Positions 17,572-25,708 of a stretch of DNA of 54,241 nt are shown here, piece after piece. Source of the DNA: Pseudomonas sp. (lineage in GTDB: Bacteria; Pseudomonadota; Gammaproteobacteria; Pseudomonadales; Pseudomonadaceae); the NCBI RefSeq assembly GCF_028293835.1, contig NZ_JAQGNX010000018.1, positions 1-54,241 of the forward strand, in the 5' to 3' direction. The notes beneath the pieces were generated by a model that had not been told where the DNA came from, made no database searches, and worked only from the letters and a program-made list of their open reading frames with translations. How positions within the stretch are numbered: the first letter of the stretch is position 1; every line of letters begins with the position of its first letter. A program made the translations under genes and the position numbers.

Positions 17572-18843
17572 TTACAATGGCCCTTCCGGCGAATACATCC
17601 GTTCTGCCATGTCGCTTAGCTGCTCCAGATCTTTCTTGTCGGTGTCGGTAAATTGCGGCCGCAGTTCAACCTTGATCCACCCCGTGTCGCGACGGTCGAA
17701 GGCTTCGAACGCGCTGATGGCATCAGGAATAGATTTGGTCTGGGTGAGAATTTTGCTCGGGTCGATGCGCTTGGCCAGGGTGAAATCAATCAGGCGCGGG
17801 ATGTATTTGCGGTGATGACAGTTGCCCATATTGATCGTCAGGTTCTTGTTCATGGCCGCGCCAATGGGAAACTGCATCGCTGCTTCCGGGTAAACACCGA
17901 TGATCGACAGAGTTCCGGCTTTGGCAATCGCTTGGACCGCCCAGCGCAATACCTGACTCGGCGCGCCACCGGGCTTCCAGTTTTCGCCGTCGGGGTGGGT
18001 TTCCGGGGCGACGGCTTTGGTTTCTTCTTCAAACTCCTCGGCCTGTTCGTGGCCGCAGTTGCCATGCTCCGCGTCGATGCCTACCGCATCGATCACCCGG
18101 TCCACGCCAACGCCGTCGGTCAAACGCATCAAGGTTTCAACCGGGTCTTCACTACCAAAATCGATGACTTCCGCGCCTTGGGTACGGGCCATTTGCAAGC
18201 GGTCTGGATGACGGTCTATAGCAAACACCCGGCCCGCGCCCAACAAGTACGCACTGGCAATGGCGAACTGCCCTACTGGCCCGCAACCAAACACCGCCAC
18301 CGTATCCCCCGCAGTAATTTCCGCCATCTCCGCACCGAAGTAACCTGTAGGGAAAATATCCGAAAGCATGATCGCCTGATCATCCGTGATCTCATTGGGC
18401 AGTTTGATCAAGCCGATGTTGGCAAAAGGAATTCGCGCTTTTTCGGCCTGCAAGCCATCGAACGGGCCTGTTGCTTTCGGCCCGCCAAAGAACGCGGTGC
18501 CCGCAGTTTTGCCGTTAGGATTGGCGACGTCGCACTGAGCGAAATATCCGGCCCTGCAGTAAGCGCAGTTACCGCAGGCGATTGTCGATGGGATCACCAC
18601 CCGGTCGCCCACTTGCAAGTTGCGCACATCCGCGCCGATTTCTTCGATGATCCCAACGCCTTCATGGCCGAGAATGGTGCCCGGCTGCATGCCGCTGAAT
18701 GTACCGCGGATAAAGTGCAGGTCAGTGCCGCAGATGGCTGAAGTGGTAATGCGAACGATGGCGTCTGTCGGCTCCTGAATAACCGGATCGGGTACATCGT
18801 CCAGTCGGATGTCACCTACGCCGTGAAATACGATGGCTTTCAT
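17572..18843 (-). CDS. Zn-dependent alcohol dehydrogenase, glutathione-independent formaldehyde dehydrogenase-like
   Basis: A 423-residue medium-chain dehydrogenase. Catalytic-zinc ligands appear in SAICGTDLH and GHEGVG, the structural-zinc lobe in CGNCAYCRAGYFAQC, and the NAD-binding Rossmann motif in VFGCGPVGQFA followed by the acidic AIDRHPDR. A charged insertion rich in Glu and His (DAEHGNCGHEQAEEFEEE) sits after the cofactor fold, as in the subgroup related to Pseudomonas formaldehyde dismutase/dehydrogenase. AAGGAG just upstream of ATG 18843 is a strong ribosome site. Likely role is oxidation of formaldehyde or a small alcohol; the substrate is not proven. The 250 bases upstream (18844-19093) are shared with the divergent SDR gene and hold no further gene. 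Confidence 0.88.
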   Translation of the reverse strand: MKAIVFHGVGDIRLDDVPDPVIQEPTDAIVRITTSAICGTDLHFIRGTFSGMQPGTILGHEGVGIIEEIGADVRNLQVGDRVVIPSTIACGNCAYCRAGYFAQCDVANPNGKTAGTAFFGGPKATGPFDGLQAEKARIPFANIGLIKLPNEITDDQAIMLSDIFPTGYFGAEMAEITAGDTVAVFGCGPVGQFAIASAYLLGAGRVFAIDRHPDRLQMARTQGAEVIDFGSEDPVETLMRLTDGVGVDRVIDAVGIDAEHGNCGHEQAEEFEEETKAVAPETHPDGENWKPGGAPSQVLRWAVQAIAKAGTLSIIGVYPEAAMQFPIGAAMNKNLTINMGNCHHRKYIPRLIDFTLAKRIDPSKILTQTKSIPDAISAFEAFDRRDTGWIKVELRPQFTDTDKKDLEQLSDMAERMYSPEGPL

Positions 18844-19093
18844 AAGGTTCTCCTTGGGTGCGTAAAGTCTTAATGGCCGTGAAGCATTTTCGACGGCCTT
18901 GTTCTCGTGACAGACCCGTCCAAAGAGTTGTTCCTCGGCAATGGATCAGTGGTTGATGGCCATTATTTTGAATCCAGAAAACGGCGCAAACCCTTACAGA
19001 CCGGGCGCCTCTTGGGGGATAGGGATCAACGTGTTATGTTTGCAGCCGTTTTTATTAATTTATTTTGATCGATTCTGAGAGCCTGCTGACTCT

Positions 19094-19978
19094 ATGCGAA
19101 TGCGCCTTATGCTGTTGGGCGGCGGGAATGCCCTTGGGCAGGCGCTGATTCGCCTTGGTGCCGAGGAAGATGTTGGTTTCCTCGCACCGCGTCCACCGGA
19201 AAGCGGTTGGGACGCGGCGAGCCTGACGCAACTGCTTGATGACACCCGCCCGGATGCCTTGATCAATCTTGCTTATTACTTCGACTGGTTTCAGGCGGAG
19301 ACCGTGAGCGAAGCCCGTCTGGCTGGCCAGGAACGCTCTGTTGAGCGCCTCGCCGAGCTGTGCCAGCACCACAATATTACGTTGTTGCAGCCGTCCAGCT
19401 ATCGAGTGTTCGACGGTTCGCGGGCGACCGCTTATAGCGAAAAAGACGAACCCGTGCCGTTGGGTCAACGTGGCCAAGCGTTGTGGCGTATCGAGCAAAG
19501 CGTACGTGCCACCTGCCCGCAGCATGTGCTTTTACGCTTCGGCTGGTTGCTGGATGACAGCGGCGACGGCGTCATGGGGCGTCTGCTCAAGCTTGCCGAG
19601 CAACCCCAAGAGTTGCTCATGGCGGATGATCGCCGTGGCAACCCGACACCGGTTGATGATGCCGCTCGCGTGATCATCTCAGTGCTCAAGCAACTCGATT
19701 GCGCGGCACCGCTGTGGGGCACTTATCACTATGCCGGCCACGAAGCGACCACGCCACTGGCACTGGGGCAGGCAATTCTGACCGAAGCGCGTCTGCTGCA
19801 CCCGCTGGCGGTTGAAGCGCCCACTGCGCAAGCCCATGCCGCTCGCGCCGATGCTGTCGAAGAGCCGCAACACGGCGTGCTGGCCTGCAAAAAAATCCTC
19901 CATACCTTTGGTATCAAGCCACGCGCCTGGCGTGCAGGCTTGCCAAGCTTACTGGACCGTTATTATCGCCATGCTTGA
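19094..19978 (+). CDS. RmlD-like SDR protein with eroded catalytic site
   Basis: A 294-residue extended short-chain dehydrogenase related to dTDP-4-dehydrorhamnose reductase. The N-terminal nucleotide-binding turn LLGGGNALGQALIR and LINLAYYFDWFQAE are recognisable, and SYRVFDG matches the RmlD SDYVFDG block. Where RmlD has the catalytic Tyr-x3-Lys (YGRSKLAGE), this protein reads RGQALWRIE, so both residues are missing. It overlaps the following epimerase by 8 bases, so the two are translationally coupled. In P. aeruginosa the same pair sits next to oprG. It may be a binding or regulatory partner of the epimerase rather than an active reductase. Confidence 0.8.
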   Translation: MRMRLMLLGGGNALGQALIRLGAEEDVGFLAPRPPESGWDAASLTQLLDDTRPDALINLAYYFDWFQAETVSEARLAGQERSVERLAELCQHHNITLLQPSSYRVFDGSRATAYSEKDEPVPLGQRGQALWRIEQSVRATCPQHVLLRFGWLLDDSGDGVMGRLLKLAEQPQELLMADDRRGNPTPVDDAARVIISVLKQLDCAAPLWGTYHYAGHEATTPLALGQAILTEARLLHPLAVEAPTAQAHAARADAVEEPQHGVLACKKILHTFGIKPRAWRAGLPSLLDRYYRHA

Positions 19979-20900
19979 TGCTCCTGTTTTAATCACCGGC
20001 GGCGCCGGCTTCATTGGATCGCACCTGGTCGACGCACTGCTAGCCAAAGGCTATGCGGTGCGCGTCCTGGACGATATGTCCACCGGTAAACGCAGCAATC
20101 TACCGATGGAAAATCCACGTCTGGAGTTGATCGAGGGCGATGTCGCCGACGCAGCACTGGTCGCCCGCGCCGCCATTGGTTGTCAGGCCGTGGCGCACCT
20201 GGCGGCGGTCGCTTCGGTGCAGGCCTCGGTGGATGATCCTGTTCGCACCCATCAAAGCAACTTCGTTAGCACCTTGAACGTGTGCGAAGCCATGCGGCAG
20301 GCCGGCATCAAACGGGTGTTGTTTGCGTCGAGCGCGGCGGTGTACGGCAACAACGGCGAAGGCGAGTCCATCGACGAAGACACGCCCAAGTCGCCGCTGA
20401 CGCCTTACGCCTCGGACAAGCTGTCGAGTGAGTACTACCTGGACTTCTATCGTCGCCAGCATGGGTTGGAGCCGGTTTCATTTCGCTTCTTCAATATCTT
20501 CGGTCCACGCCAAGACCCATCGTCGCCGTATTCGGGTGTGATCAGCATTTTTTGCGAGCGCGCGGAAAAAGGGCTGCCCATTGCCATCTTTGGTGACGGC
20601 GAGCAAACCCGGGATTTCGTCTACGTAGGGGATCTGGCGGCGGTGCTGGTGCAGGCGTTGGAATTGCCGCAGGTCGAAGCGGGTGCAATCAACGTTGGCC
20701 TCAATCAAGCGACTTCGTTGAACCAGTTGCTGGAAGCGTTATCCCAGGTGATTGGACGGTTGCCAGAGGTGAGTTACCTGCCGGCGCGCTCTGGTGATAT
20801 TCGCCACTCACGGGCCAGCAACTGTCGCTTGCTGGAACGGTTCGAGTTCCCGCAGTCGACGCCGTTGAGTGTTGGCCTGGCGCGGTTGCTGGGGCGTTGA
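19971..20900 (+). CDS. NAD-dependent sugar epimerase/dehydratase (SDR)
   Basis: A 309-residue extended SDR similar to UDP-glucose/UDP-GlcNAc 4-epimerases. Motifs are complete: GGAGFIGSHLVDALLAKG for NAD, VAHLAAVASVQASVDDP, the catalytic serine block FASSAAVYGN, and YASDK carrying the active Tyr and Lys. RFFNIFGPRQDPSSPYSGVI is the usual substrate loop. It likely interconverts nucleotide sugars for surface polysaccharide, though the substrate is unknown. ATG 19971 lies inside the last codons of the preceding SDR gene. A family A palindrome follows 10 bases after the stop and may protect the 3' end of the transcript. Confidence 0.88.
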   Translation: MLDAPVLITGGAGFIGSHLVDALLAKGYAVRVLDDMSTGKRSNLPMENPRLELIEGDVADAALVARAAIGCQAVAHLAAVASVQASVDDPVRTHQSNFVSTLNVCEAMRQAGIKRVLFASSAAVYGNNGEGESIDEDTPKSPLTPYASDKLSSEYYLDFYRRQHGLEPVSFRFFNIFGPRQDPSSPYSGVISIFCERAEKGLPIAIFGDGEQTRDFVYVGDLAAVLVQALELPQVEAGAINVGLNQATSLNQLLEALSQVIGRLPEVSYLPARSGDIRHSRASNCRLLERFEFPQSTPLSVGLARLLGR

Positions 20901-20910
20901 ATAAAGTCCG

Positions 20911-20986
20911 GTAGGAGCCAACTTGTTGGCGAAGCGGTGTGTCAGACACGCCGCATTAAGCGCCTCGCCAACAAGTTGGCTCCTAC
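20911..20986. repeat. REP-like inverted repeat (family A)
   Basis: GTAGGAGCCAACTTGTTGGC at the left and the exact inverse GCCAACAAGTTGGCTCCTAC at the right end (20967-20986). It sits between two convergent genes, the epimerase and oprG, a position that suits a transcript-end stabiliser or terminator. Confidence 0.88.
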
Positions 20987-21005
20987 AAATGTTGCGGTGT
21001 GGGCG

Positions 21006-21692
21006 TTAAAACTTGTAACCCAACCCCACCATGTAGACCCATGGATCGACGTCCATATTGACCTTGGTCTGGCCGACGCCCAGTGCGTTGGGGCCGTCGA
21101 CGGTGGCTTTGGTGCTCATGTCGATGTACCAGACCGAGGCGTTAAGCATCACTCGGTCGGTCAGCATATAGTCCGCGCCAATCTGGCCGGCGATGCCTAC
21201 CGAATCCTTGACCTTAAGATTGCTAAACCCCTCGTTCTTGCGTTCGCCGGTCAAATCCCCGCCGAAAAACGCGGTGTAGTTCAGACCCACGCCCACATAA
21301 GGTTGAAACTTCGACGAGGATTCCAGCGGGTAGTACTGCAACGACAAGGTCGGCGGCAGTTGTTTGATATCACCCAACTTGCCATCCAGGGTCGGGCCGA
21401 GGCCTTTGACACCCACCGTGTGTTTGAACGGCGTGGCCGCCAACAACTCAATGCCGAAGTGGTTCGTGAGCATGTACGCCACCGCCAGTCCAAGCTGGGT
21501 GTCGCTGTCGAGAGTCGCTTTGGTGCCGGAGACTTTGGCGCCATCCAGTTTCAGATTACCGCTGTCTTCGTTAGGGCTCACCGTCGCCGCACCAGCACGA
21601 ACGATGATGTCGCCGGCTTCGTGGGCCTGTGCGACGAGGGAGGCGCTGAGCGCCAGCGCAAAAAGAGACGCGCAGAGCAGTGACTTGTGCAT
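21006..21692 (-). CDS. oprG: Outer membrane protein OprG (OmpW family)
   Basis: A 228-residue eight-stranded outer-membrane beta-barrel. A signal peptide ends at about AQAHEAGD, the mature protein begins with GDIIVRAGAATVSPNEDSG, and it ends in the barrel sorting signal YMVGLGYKF with terminal phenylalanine. The family forms a hydrophobic channel for small molecules; OprG in P. aeruginosa responds to iron and oxygen supply. The leader contains a perfect 9-bp inverted repeat (21700-21733) that partly covers the ribosome site. I did not find a TTGAT-N4-ATCAA ANR box upstream. Position beside the epimerase pair matches P. aeruginosa. Confidence 0.93.
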   Translation of the reverse strand: MHKSLLCASLFALALSASLVAQAHEAGDIIVRAGAATVSPNEDSGNLKLDGAKVSGTKATLDSDTQLGLAVAYMLTNHFGIELLAATPFKHTVGVKGLGPTLDGKLGDIKQLPPTLSLQYYPLESSSKFQPYVGVGLNYTAFFGGDLTGERKNEGFSNLKVKDSVGIAGQIGADYMLTDRVMLNASVWYIDMSTKATVDGPNALGVGQTKVNMDVDPWVYMVGLGYKF

Positions 21693-21699
21693 GAAGGCT

Positions 21700-21733
21700 C
21701 CATTAGACGATTAAATGTGGCGATGTCTAATGG
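21700..21733 (-). promoter_or_regulatory. Inverted repeat in the oprG leader
   Basis: CCATTAGAC (21700-21708) and its exact complement GTCTAATGG (21725-21733) with a 16-base spacer, ending 8 bases from the oprG start. In the mRNA one arm holds the ATGG of the ribosome site ATGGAG, so the structure could limit translation, or the DNA dyad could bind a regulator. Confidence 0.55.
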
Positions 21734-21804
21734 TAGGGCGCGTCTGCCACGGGCCTTTTGACTCAGCTCAATGAAATGGATGTCTATAAGCCAGCCATCA
21801 GCTC

Positions 21805-21978
21805 TGTAGAAGGGTCCGCCACGTCTTCGACGCCGCGCTGTCGCGCAGCAAACACAAAACCTGTAGTAGCTGCCGAAGGCTGCGATAGGCCGGGGTCGCG
21901 GGCGACCGGCACCCCCTTCAGCTGTATAACGAGGGCGACCGGTTCCCGGTCGAATCGAAGCCTTCGGCAGCTCCTACC
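21805..21978. repeat. Adjacent family B and family C palindromic repeats
   Basis: 21805-21866 is the family B element (CCACGTCTTCGACGCCGCGC, then GTCGCGCAGCAAACACAAAA). It runs straight into family C at 21866-21978, whose arms are TAGCTGCCGAAGGCTGCGAT and the inverse CGAAGCCTTCGGCAGCTCCTA, with an inner complementary pair around GGGCGACCGG. Together they fill the 307-base stretch between oprG and the DUF3299 gene; no gene is seen there. Confidence 0.8.
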
Positions 21979-21999
21979 GCAAGTAATCTCTTCGGGAAT

Positions 22000-22536
22000 T
22001 CAAGAATCCGGCAGCTCATACGCATAGATTTTTTCAGCCGCCATTTTGTAGCCCGCATCGGCCAGTTCACTGGTAGACGCTTCGACTTTCATCGAGCCTT
22101 CGATCCAATACGGCTGATACAGCTCATCAAGTTTGACCCCGACCTTGCTGGTCACGTAGACGATCTGGTTCGACGGCGGCGGTGGCACATGGATGCAGGC
22201 GCCGAAGTAGGGCACTAAGAGAAACTCCGTCACCCGGCCTTCTTCCGTGACTTCCAGCGGAACGATGTAACCCGGCAGGCGGATATGCTGCCCGTCGAGT
22301 GCCTTGACCACCGGCGCCGATGGCGATTGCTGTTTGGCGGCGGGCGCGGACTCCAACGCGTCGGCCATACCGGACAGGCTATGGATCACCGCCTTCTGCG
22401 GCGGCGGTTTTGGAGCATCCGGCGGGATCATTTGCTCCCAGGTCAAGTCGCGTGGCTGCGTGTCAGCGGCCCACGTCGGTGTCGCCGCCAGTAACGGCGC
22501 AATCAACAGCAACAGCGCGAACAGTGGGCGCAACAT
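22000..22536 (-). CDS. Secreted DUF3299 protein of a zinc-linked ABC operon
   Basis: A 178-residue exported protein with a signal peptide ending ...ATPTWAAD. The mature part contains the DUF3299 core: GQHIRLPGYIVPLEV, FLLVPYFGACIHVPPPPSNQIVYV. Homologue PA4066 is the last gene of a four-gene operon reported to be induced under zinc limitation in P. aeruginosa, so a periplasmic metal-handling role is the best inference. ATG 22536 has GAGGA at a good distance; ATG 22551, overlapping the permease stop, lacks one. The ABC permease, ATPase and His-rich protein lie directly upstream on the same strand. Confidence 0.85.
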   Translation of the reverse strand: MLRPLFALLLLIAPLLAATPTWAADTQPRDLTWEQMIPPDAPKPPPQKAVIHSLSGMADALESAPAAKQQSPSAPVVKALDGQHIRLPGYIVPLEVTEEGRVTEFLLVPYFGACIHVPPPPSNQIVYVTSKVGVKLDELYQPYWIEGSMKVEASTSELADAGYKMAAEKIYAYELPDS

Positions 22537-22547
22537 GGTGGAAGTCC

Positions 22548-23813
22548 TCATAAACGGATCGACAAGCCATCGGCCAGTGACTGGCGGTAGGCGCGCCACG
22601 CGGGCACGGTGCCGATCAACAGTGCGGCGAGCAGAATACCCCCGAGCAGCGACCATTCATATGCGCTGGGCAATGACAGCGGCAGGAACAATCCGTAGTT
22701 GGACTGCACAAACCCCTGGGCCGAGGCAATGCCGACGTACAGCAACACCACGCCGCTGACCACCCCCGCCAACGCCAGGGCAAAGGCTTCGAGAATTAAC
22801 AAACTAGCGATATGCCAAGGCCGGGCGCCCACCGAACGCAAAATCGCCATCTCCCGGCGGCGTTCGTTGAGGCTGGTCAAAATCGCGGTAAGCATGCCGA
22901 TCAAACCGGTCACCACCACGAACAGCGAAATAATGAACAGCGCTTGTTCGGCGGTGCTCATCAAGCTCCACAGTTCCTGCAAGGCCACGCCGGGCAGAAT
23001 CGCCAGCATCGGCTCGCCTCGGAATTCATTGATGTCACGCTGCACGGCAAAGGTCGCGATCTTATTATTCAGGCCGAGCATAAACGCAGTGATCGCGGTG
23101 GGAGTCAGGTCCATGTTGCGCGCCTGATCGGCGCTGATCCGCCCGGCGCCATGGGCCGGAACACCGTTGTGCCAGTCGATGTGGATTGCTTCCATGCCGC
23201 CAAGGCTGATGTGCAACGTGCGGTCTACGGGGGTGCCGGTGCGTTTCAGAATGCCGACCACGGTGAACGGTTTGTCGTCGTGTTTGACCAGGCTGACCAC
23301 TGCCACGCCGTGAGCCAACACCAGCTTGTCGCCCAGTTTGTATTTCAACGCGTCGGCGACTTCAGCGCCTAGCACCACTTCAAATGGGTCGGTGGCAAAC
23401 GCTCGGCCTGTTGCCAGCTCCAGGCTTTGTTGATGACCGTACTGGTAATGCTCGAAATACGCTTCGTTGGTGCCCATCACTCGATAGCCGCGGTGCGAGT
23501 CGCCCAAGGAAATCGGGATCGCCCATTTCACATGCGGGTCGTTGGCGAAATGCTCGAAGCTGTCCCAACGGATATTGTTGGTGGCGTTGCCGATGCGAAA
23601 CACCGAATACAGCAGCAAATTGATCGAGCCGGAACGTGCGCCAACGATCAGGTCGGTGCCGCTGATGGTGCTGGCGAAACTGGCCCGGGCTTCGGTGCGT
23701 ACCCGCTCGACCGCCAATAACAGGCACACCGATAAGGCGATGGCAAACGCGGTGAGAAACGCGGTGAAGCGACGGTTTGCCAGACTGGCCATGGCTAGAC
23801 GAAACAAATACAT
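22548..23813 (-). CDS. ABC transporter permease, MacB/FtsX type
   Basis: A 421-residue inner-membrane protein with the FtsX/MacB plan: one N-terminal transmembrane segment (FLTAFAIALSVCLLLAVERV), a periplasmic domain of about 230 residues, then three C-terminal helices including FIISLFVVVTGLIGMLTAIL and the cytoplasmic coupling block LNERRREMAILRSVGARPWHIASL. Such permeases move lipoproteins or drive periplasmic chaperones rather than small solutes. The start at 23813 follows the ATPase stop by one base. Orthologous to the PA4065 product as I recall it. Works with the ATPase at 23815-24525. Confidence 0.9.
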   Translation of the reverse strand: MYLFRLAMASLANRRFTAFLTAFAIALSVCLLLAVERVRTEARASFASTISGTDLIVGARSGSINLLLYSVFRIGNATNNIRWDSFEHFANDPHVKWAIPISLGDSHRGYRVMGTNEAYFEHYQYGHQQSLELATGRAFATDPFEVVLGAEVADALKYKLGDKLVLAHGVAVVSLVKHDDKPFTVVGILKRTGTPVDRTLHISLGGMEAIHIDWHNGVPAHGAGRISADQARNMDLTPTAITAFMLGLNNKIATFAVQRDINEFRGEPMLAILPGVALQELWSLMSTAEQALFIISLFVVVTGLIGMLTAILTSLNERRREMAILRSVGARPWHIASLLILEAFALALAGVVSGVVLLYVGIASAQGFVQSNYGLFLPLSLPSAYEWSLLGGILLAALLIGTVPAWRAYRQSLADGLSIRL

Positions 23814-23814
23814 C

Positions 23815-24525
23815 TCAAACCTCTGCGGCGACGGCGGCGCGATTGAGTTCAGACAGCGACAGGTTGCGGTCGAACAGCGGCGCCAGGCTTTGATCATGGC
23901 TGACGAACAGCAGGCTGGCACCGGCTTCCTGGCACTCCGCGAACAGCAGGCGAATAAACGCCTCCCGGGCATCGGCGTCCAATGCCGAGGTCGGCTCGTC
24001 AGCGATCACCAGCTCCGGTTGACCAATCAACGCCCGGGCCGCCGCGACCCGTTGTTGCTGGCCGATGGACAGAGAGTCTGCCCGTCGACTCAGCAGTGCC
24101 GGGTCTTTCAAGCCCAGATGCGCCAGCAAGGTGGCGGCAGCTTGCTCGACGCTGCCATGACGCTGGGTCGCGCGCGTGGCGCGGAGTTTCGAGAAGTGAC
24201 ACGGCAGCTCGACGTTTTCCCTTACCGAGAGAAACGGCAGCAAGTTGAACTGCTGGAAAATATACCCCGTGTGATCAACCCGAAAGCGGTCGCGGGCGCC
24301 GGCCGACAGTTGCGTCAGCTCTTGGCCCAGCAGCCGGATACTGCCCCGGTTGGGCTTCTGTACACCGCCCAACAGCCCGAGCAACGTGGTTTTGCCACTG
24401 CCGCTGGGACCTTTGAGGAACAGGGTTTCGCCGGGTTCCAGGCGAAACGCCGGGATGTCCAGCAGCGGCGCATGACCTGGCCAGCTAAAGCCAAGGTCGG
24501 ACAGTTCGATGAGTGCTTGGGTCAT
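23815..24525 (-). CDS. ABC transporter ATP-binding protein (LolD/MacB-like)
   Basis: A 236-residue ATPase with Walker A GPSGSGKTT, Q-loop FQQFNLLPFLSVRENV, a slightly divergent signature LSIGQQQRVAAARAL, Walker B LVIADEPTSALD and the switch histidine in FVSHDQS. It powers the adjacent MacB-type permease. ATG 24525 matches related proteins; a GTG at 24540, 8 bases after the upstream stop, would add five residues and cannot be excluded, since neither has a clear ribosome site. Part of the four-gene zinc-linked operon. Confidence 0.9.
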   Translation of the reverse strand: MTQALIELSDLGFSWPGHAPLLDIPAFRLEPGETLFLKGPSGSGKTTLLGLLGGVQKPNRGSIRLLGQELTQLSAGARDRFRVDHTGYIFQQFNLLPFLSVRENVELPCHFSKLRATRATQRHGSVEQAAATLLAHLGLKDPALLSRRADSLSIGQQQRVAAARALIGQPELVIADEPTSALDADAREAFIRLLFAECQEAGASLLFVSHDQSLAPLFDRNLSLSELNRAAVAAEV

Positions 24526-24547
24526 TTGGGGCGCGTTCACCGGATTA

Positions 24548-25135
24548 TCAGAACTTCAGCGTGGCGTTGTCAGGCGTTGCTTCAGTGCCGTACTGGCCAT
24601 TAGGAGCGATCAGTTGTACTTGAATCTTGTGGGTGCCGGGGAAGGTCTTGAAAATCTGCGACAGGTCGAGGCGCTTCAGCTCCGAAGGGGCGTCGCAGAC
24701 AAACACGTAATGGGCATGGATTTCACTGTGGTGATGTTCTTCGCTGGCTTCGCCGTTATCAGGCGCGTGGTTATCGTCGTCGTGGTCATTGTCCGCTTCA
24801 GGTGTGTCGCCGAATAACGGGCTCTGCAGCTTTTGCGTGGTCACTGCGCATTTGGCAGCCAGCGGCAGATTGAACAGCGCCTGGGATTTCAACAGCAGTT
24901 CGCGCGCCTTGGCAACGGTGGCTTTGTCCTCGCCGGTGCTGGCGTCGTGCTCAAAGCCAACGATATTCATCGACGGGCTGTCCAGTTCAAACTCTAATGA
25001 TCGGCCGTCCAGCGCAACGTCCAAGCGCGCAACGCCGTGCTCGTGGGCGCCAAGGCTGGCGTGTTCTACTTCAGCGGCGTGGGCCATGGCCATTGGAAGC
25101 AGAGCAAAAGGCAGGGCGAGTAACAGACGACGCAT
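24548..25135 (-). CDS. His-rich periplasmic DUF2796 protein, candidate zinc-binding
   Basis: A 195-residue exported protein. Signal peptide RRLLLALPFALLPMAMAHA is followed by EVEHASLGAHEHGVARLDV, a His-containing start typical of DUF2796, then a striking acidic/His segment with DNDHDDDNH, EEHHHSEIHAHY in mid-protein. This resembles the metal-binding linkers of zinc chaperones such as ZnuA. Homologue PA4063 heads the zinc-regulated operon in P. aeruginosa. ATG 25135 is preceded by GGAG. A dyad related to Zur sites lies about 34 bases upstream. Likely role: capture or delivery of zinc in the periplasm, in concert with the ABC system. Confidence 0.85.
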   Translation of the reverse strand: MRRLLLALPFALLPMAMAHAAEVEHASLGAHEHGVARLDVALDGRSLEFELDSPSMNIVGFEHDASTGEDKATVAKARELLLKSQALFNLPLAAKCAVTTQKLQSPLFGDTPEADNDHDDDNHAPDNGEASEEHHHSEIHAHYVFVCDAPSELKRLDLSQIFKTFPGTHKIQVQLIAPNGQYGTEATPDNATLKF

Positions 25136-25168
25136 GGGGACAACTCCGGGTGCACAGGGCATTGATTC

Positions 25169-25186
25169 GTTATGTGATCTTATAAC
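25169..25186 (-). promoter_or_regulatory. AT-rich dyad upstream of the zinc-linked operon, possible Zur-like site
   Basis: GTTATGTGATCTTATAAC: outer GTTAT/ATAAC arms are perfect and 7 of 9 half-site pairs match. Zur boxes use GTTATA/TATAAC arms, but with a shorter centre than here, so assignment is tentative. Position, just upstream of the His-rich protein gene, is right for an operator. Confidence 0.35.
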
Positions 25187-25258
25187 AGTTAGTCGGTGCC
25201 TGACACGCGGCAATTTGTTCGGGCACCCCATGTATGAGCTAATCAAAACAAATCTCTA

Positions 25259-25328
25259 TAGGAGCCAACTTGTTGGCGAAGCGGCGTATTCGACACCGTC
25301 AACGGCTCGCCAATACGTTGGCTCCTTC
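25259..25328. repeat. REP-like inverted repeat (family A)
   Basis: TAGGAGCCAACTTGTTGGCG at the left, CGCCAATACGTTGGCTCCTT at the right, one arm slightly diverged. Unlike the other copies it lies between divergent genes, upstream of the small gene at 25355. Confidence 0.8.
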
Positions 25329-25354
25329 AGGACATTATTAATAGGGAGACAGAC

Positions 25355-25708
25355 ATGGTGCGTATCCGTGGAACCATCGGCGAATGGCCGGTGGACCTGA
25401 CGCTTGAACTGGATGAAGGCGACTGGGCGCAGTTGGGTGCCCAGCTAGCGTTACAAGGACAGGCGAAACCCGCGAGCACTGCGCCAGCGCCCGCCCCGGT
25501 GAGCCAGGACGACGCCATCTGGCACGTCGCCAAAGACTTGCTGCGCAAGGCCGGGCAGTTGAGTGGGCCGGATTTGCTCGGCGAGCTTGAAGCGCTGACC
25601 GGCAGCACTGCAGCGGGCAAGCGCCTGTTGGTGCGTTTGCGCCACAGCGCCGAGGTCAAGGTGGTGAGCGGCGCCGACGCACCGCTGTATAGCTGGGTCA
25701 GTCAGTAA
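25355..25708 (+). CDS. Small conserved hypothetical protein
   Basis: A 117-residue soluble protein, not recognised as any enzyme. The N-terminus (MVRIRGTIGEWPVDLTLELDEGDW) looks like a small beta domain, followed by an Ala/Pro linker (about residues 37-50) and a helical C-terminal part. GGGAG 9 bases before ATG 25355 supports the start. Its end overlaps the convergent cnoX gene by 7 bases. A gene of this kind occupies the same place in P. aeruginosa (PA4062 region), so it is conserved, but I cannot propose a function. Confidence 0.75.
   Translation: MVRIRGTIGEWPVDLTLELDEGDWAQLGAQLALQGQAKPASTAPAPAPVSQDDAIWHVAKDLLRKAGQLSGPDLLGELEALTGSTAAGKRLLVRLRHSAEVKVVSGADAPLYSWVSQ

Noticed and set aside
17653..18741. 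362-residue plus-strand frame inside the alcohol dehydrogenase
   Set aside because: Antisense shadow; the dehydrogenase motifs on the minus strand are complete.
21693..21800. ANR box upstream of oprG
   Set aside because: No TTGAT-N4-ATCAA within the visible leader; only the 9-bp inverted repeat was found.
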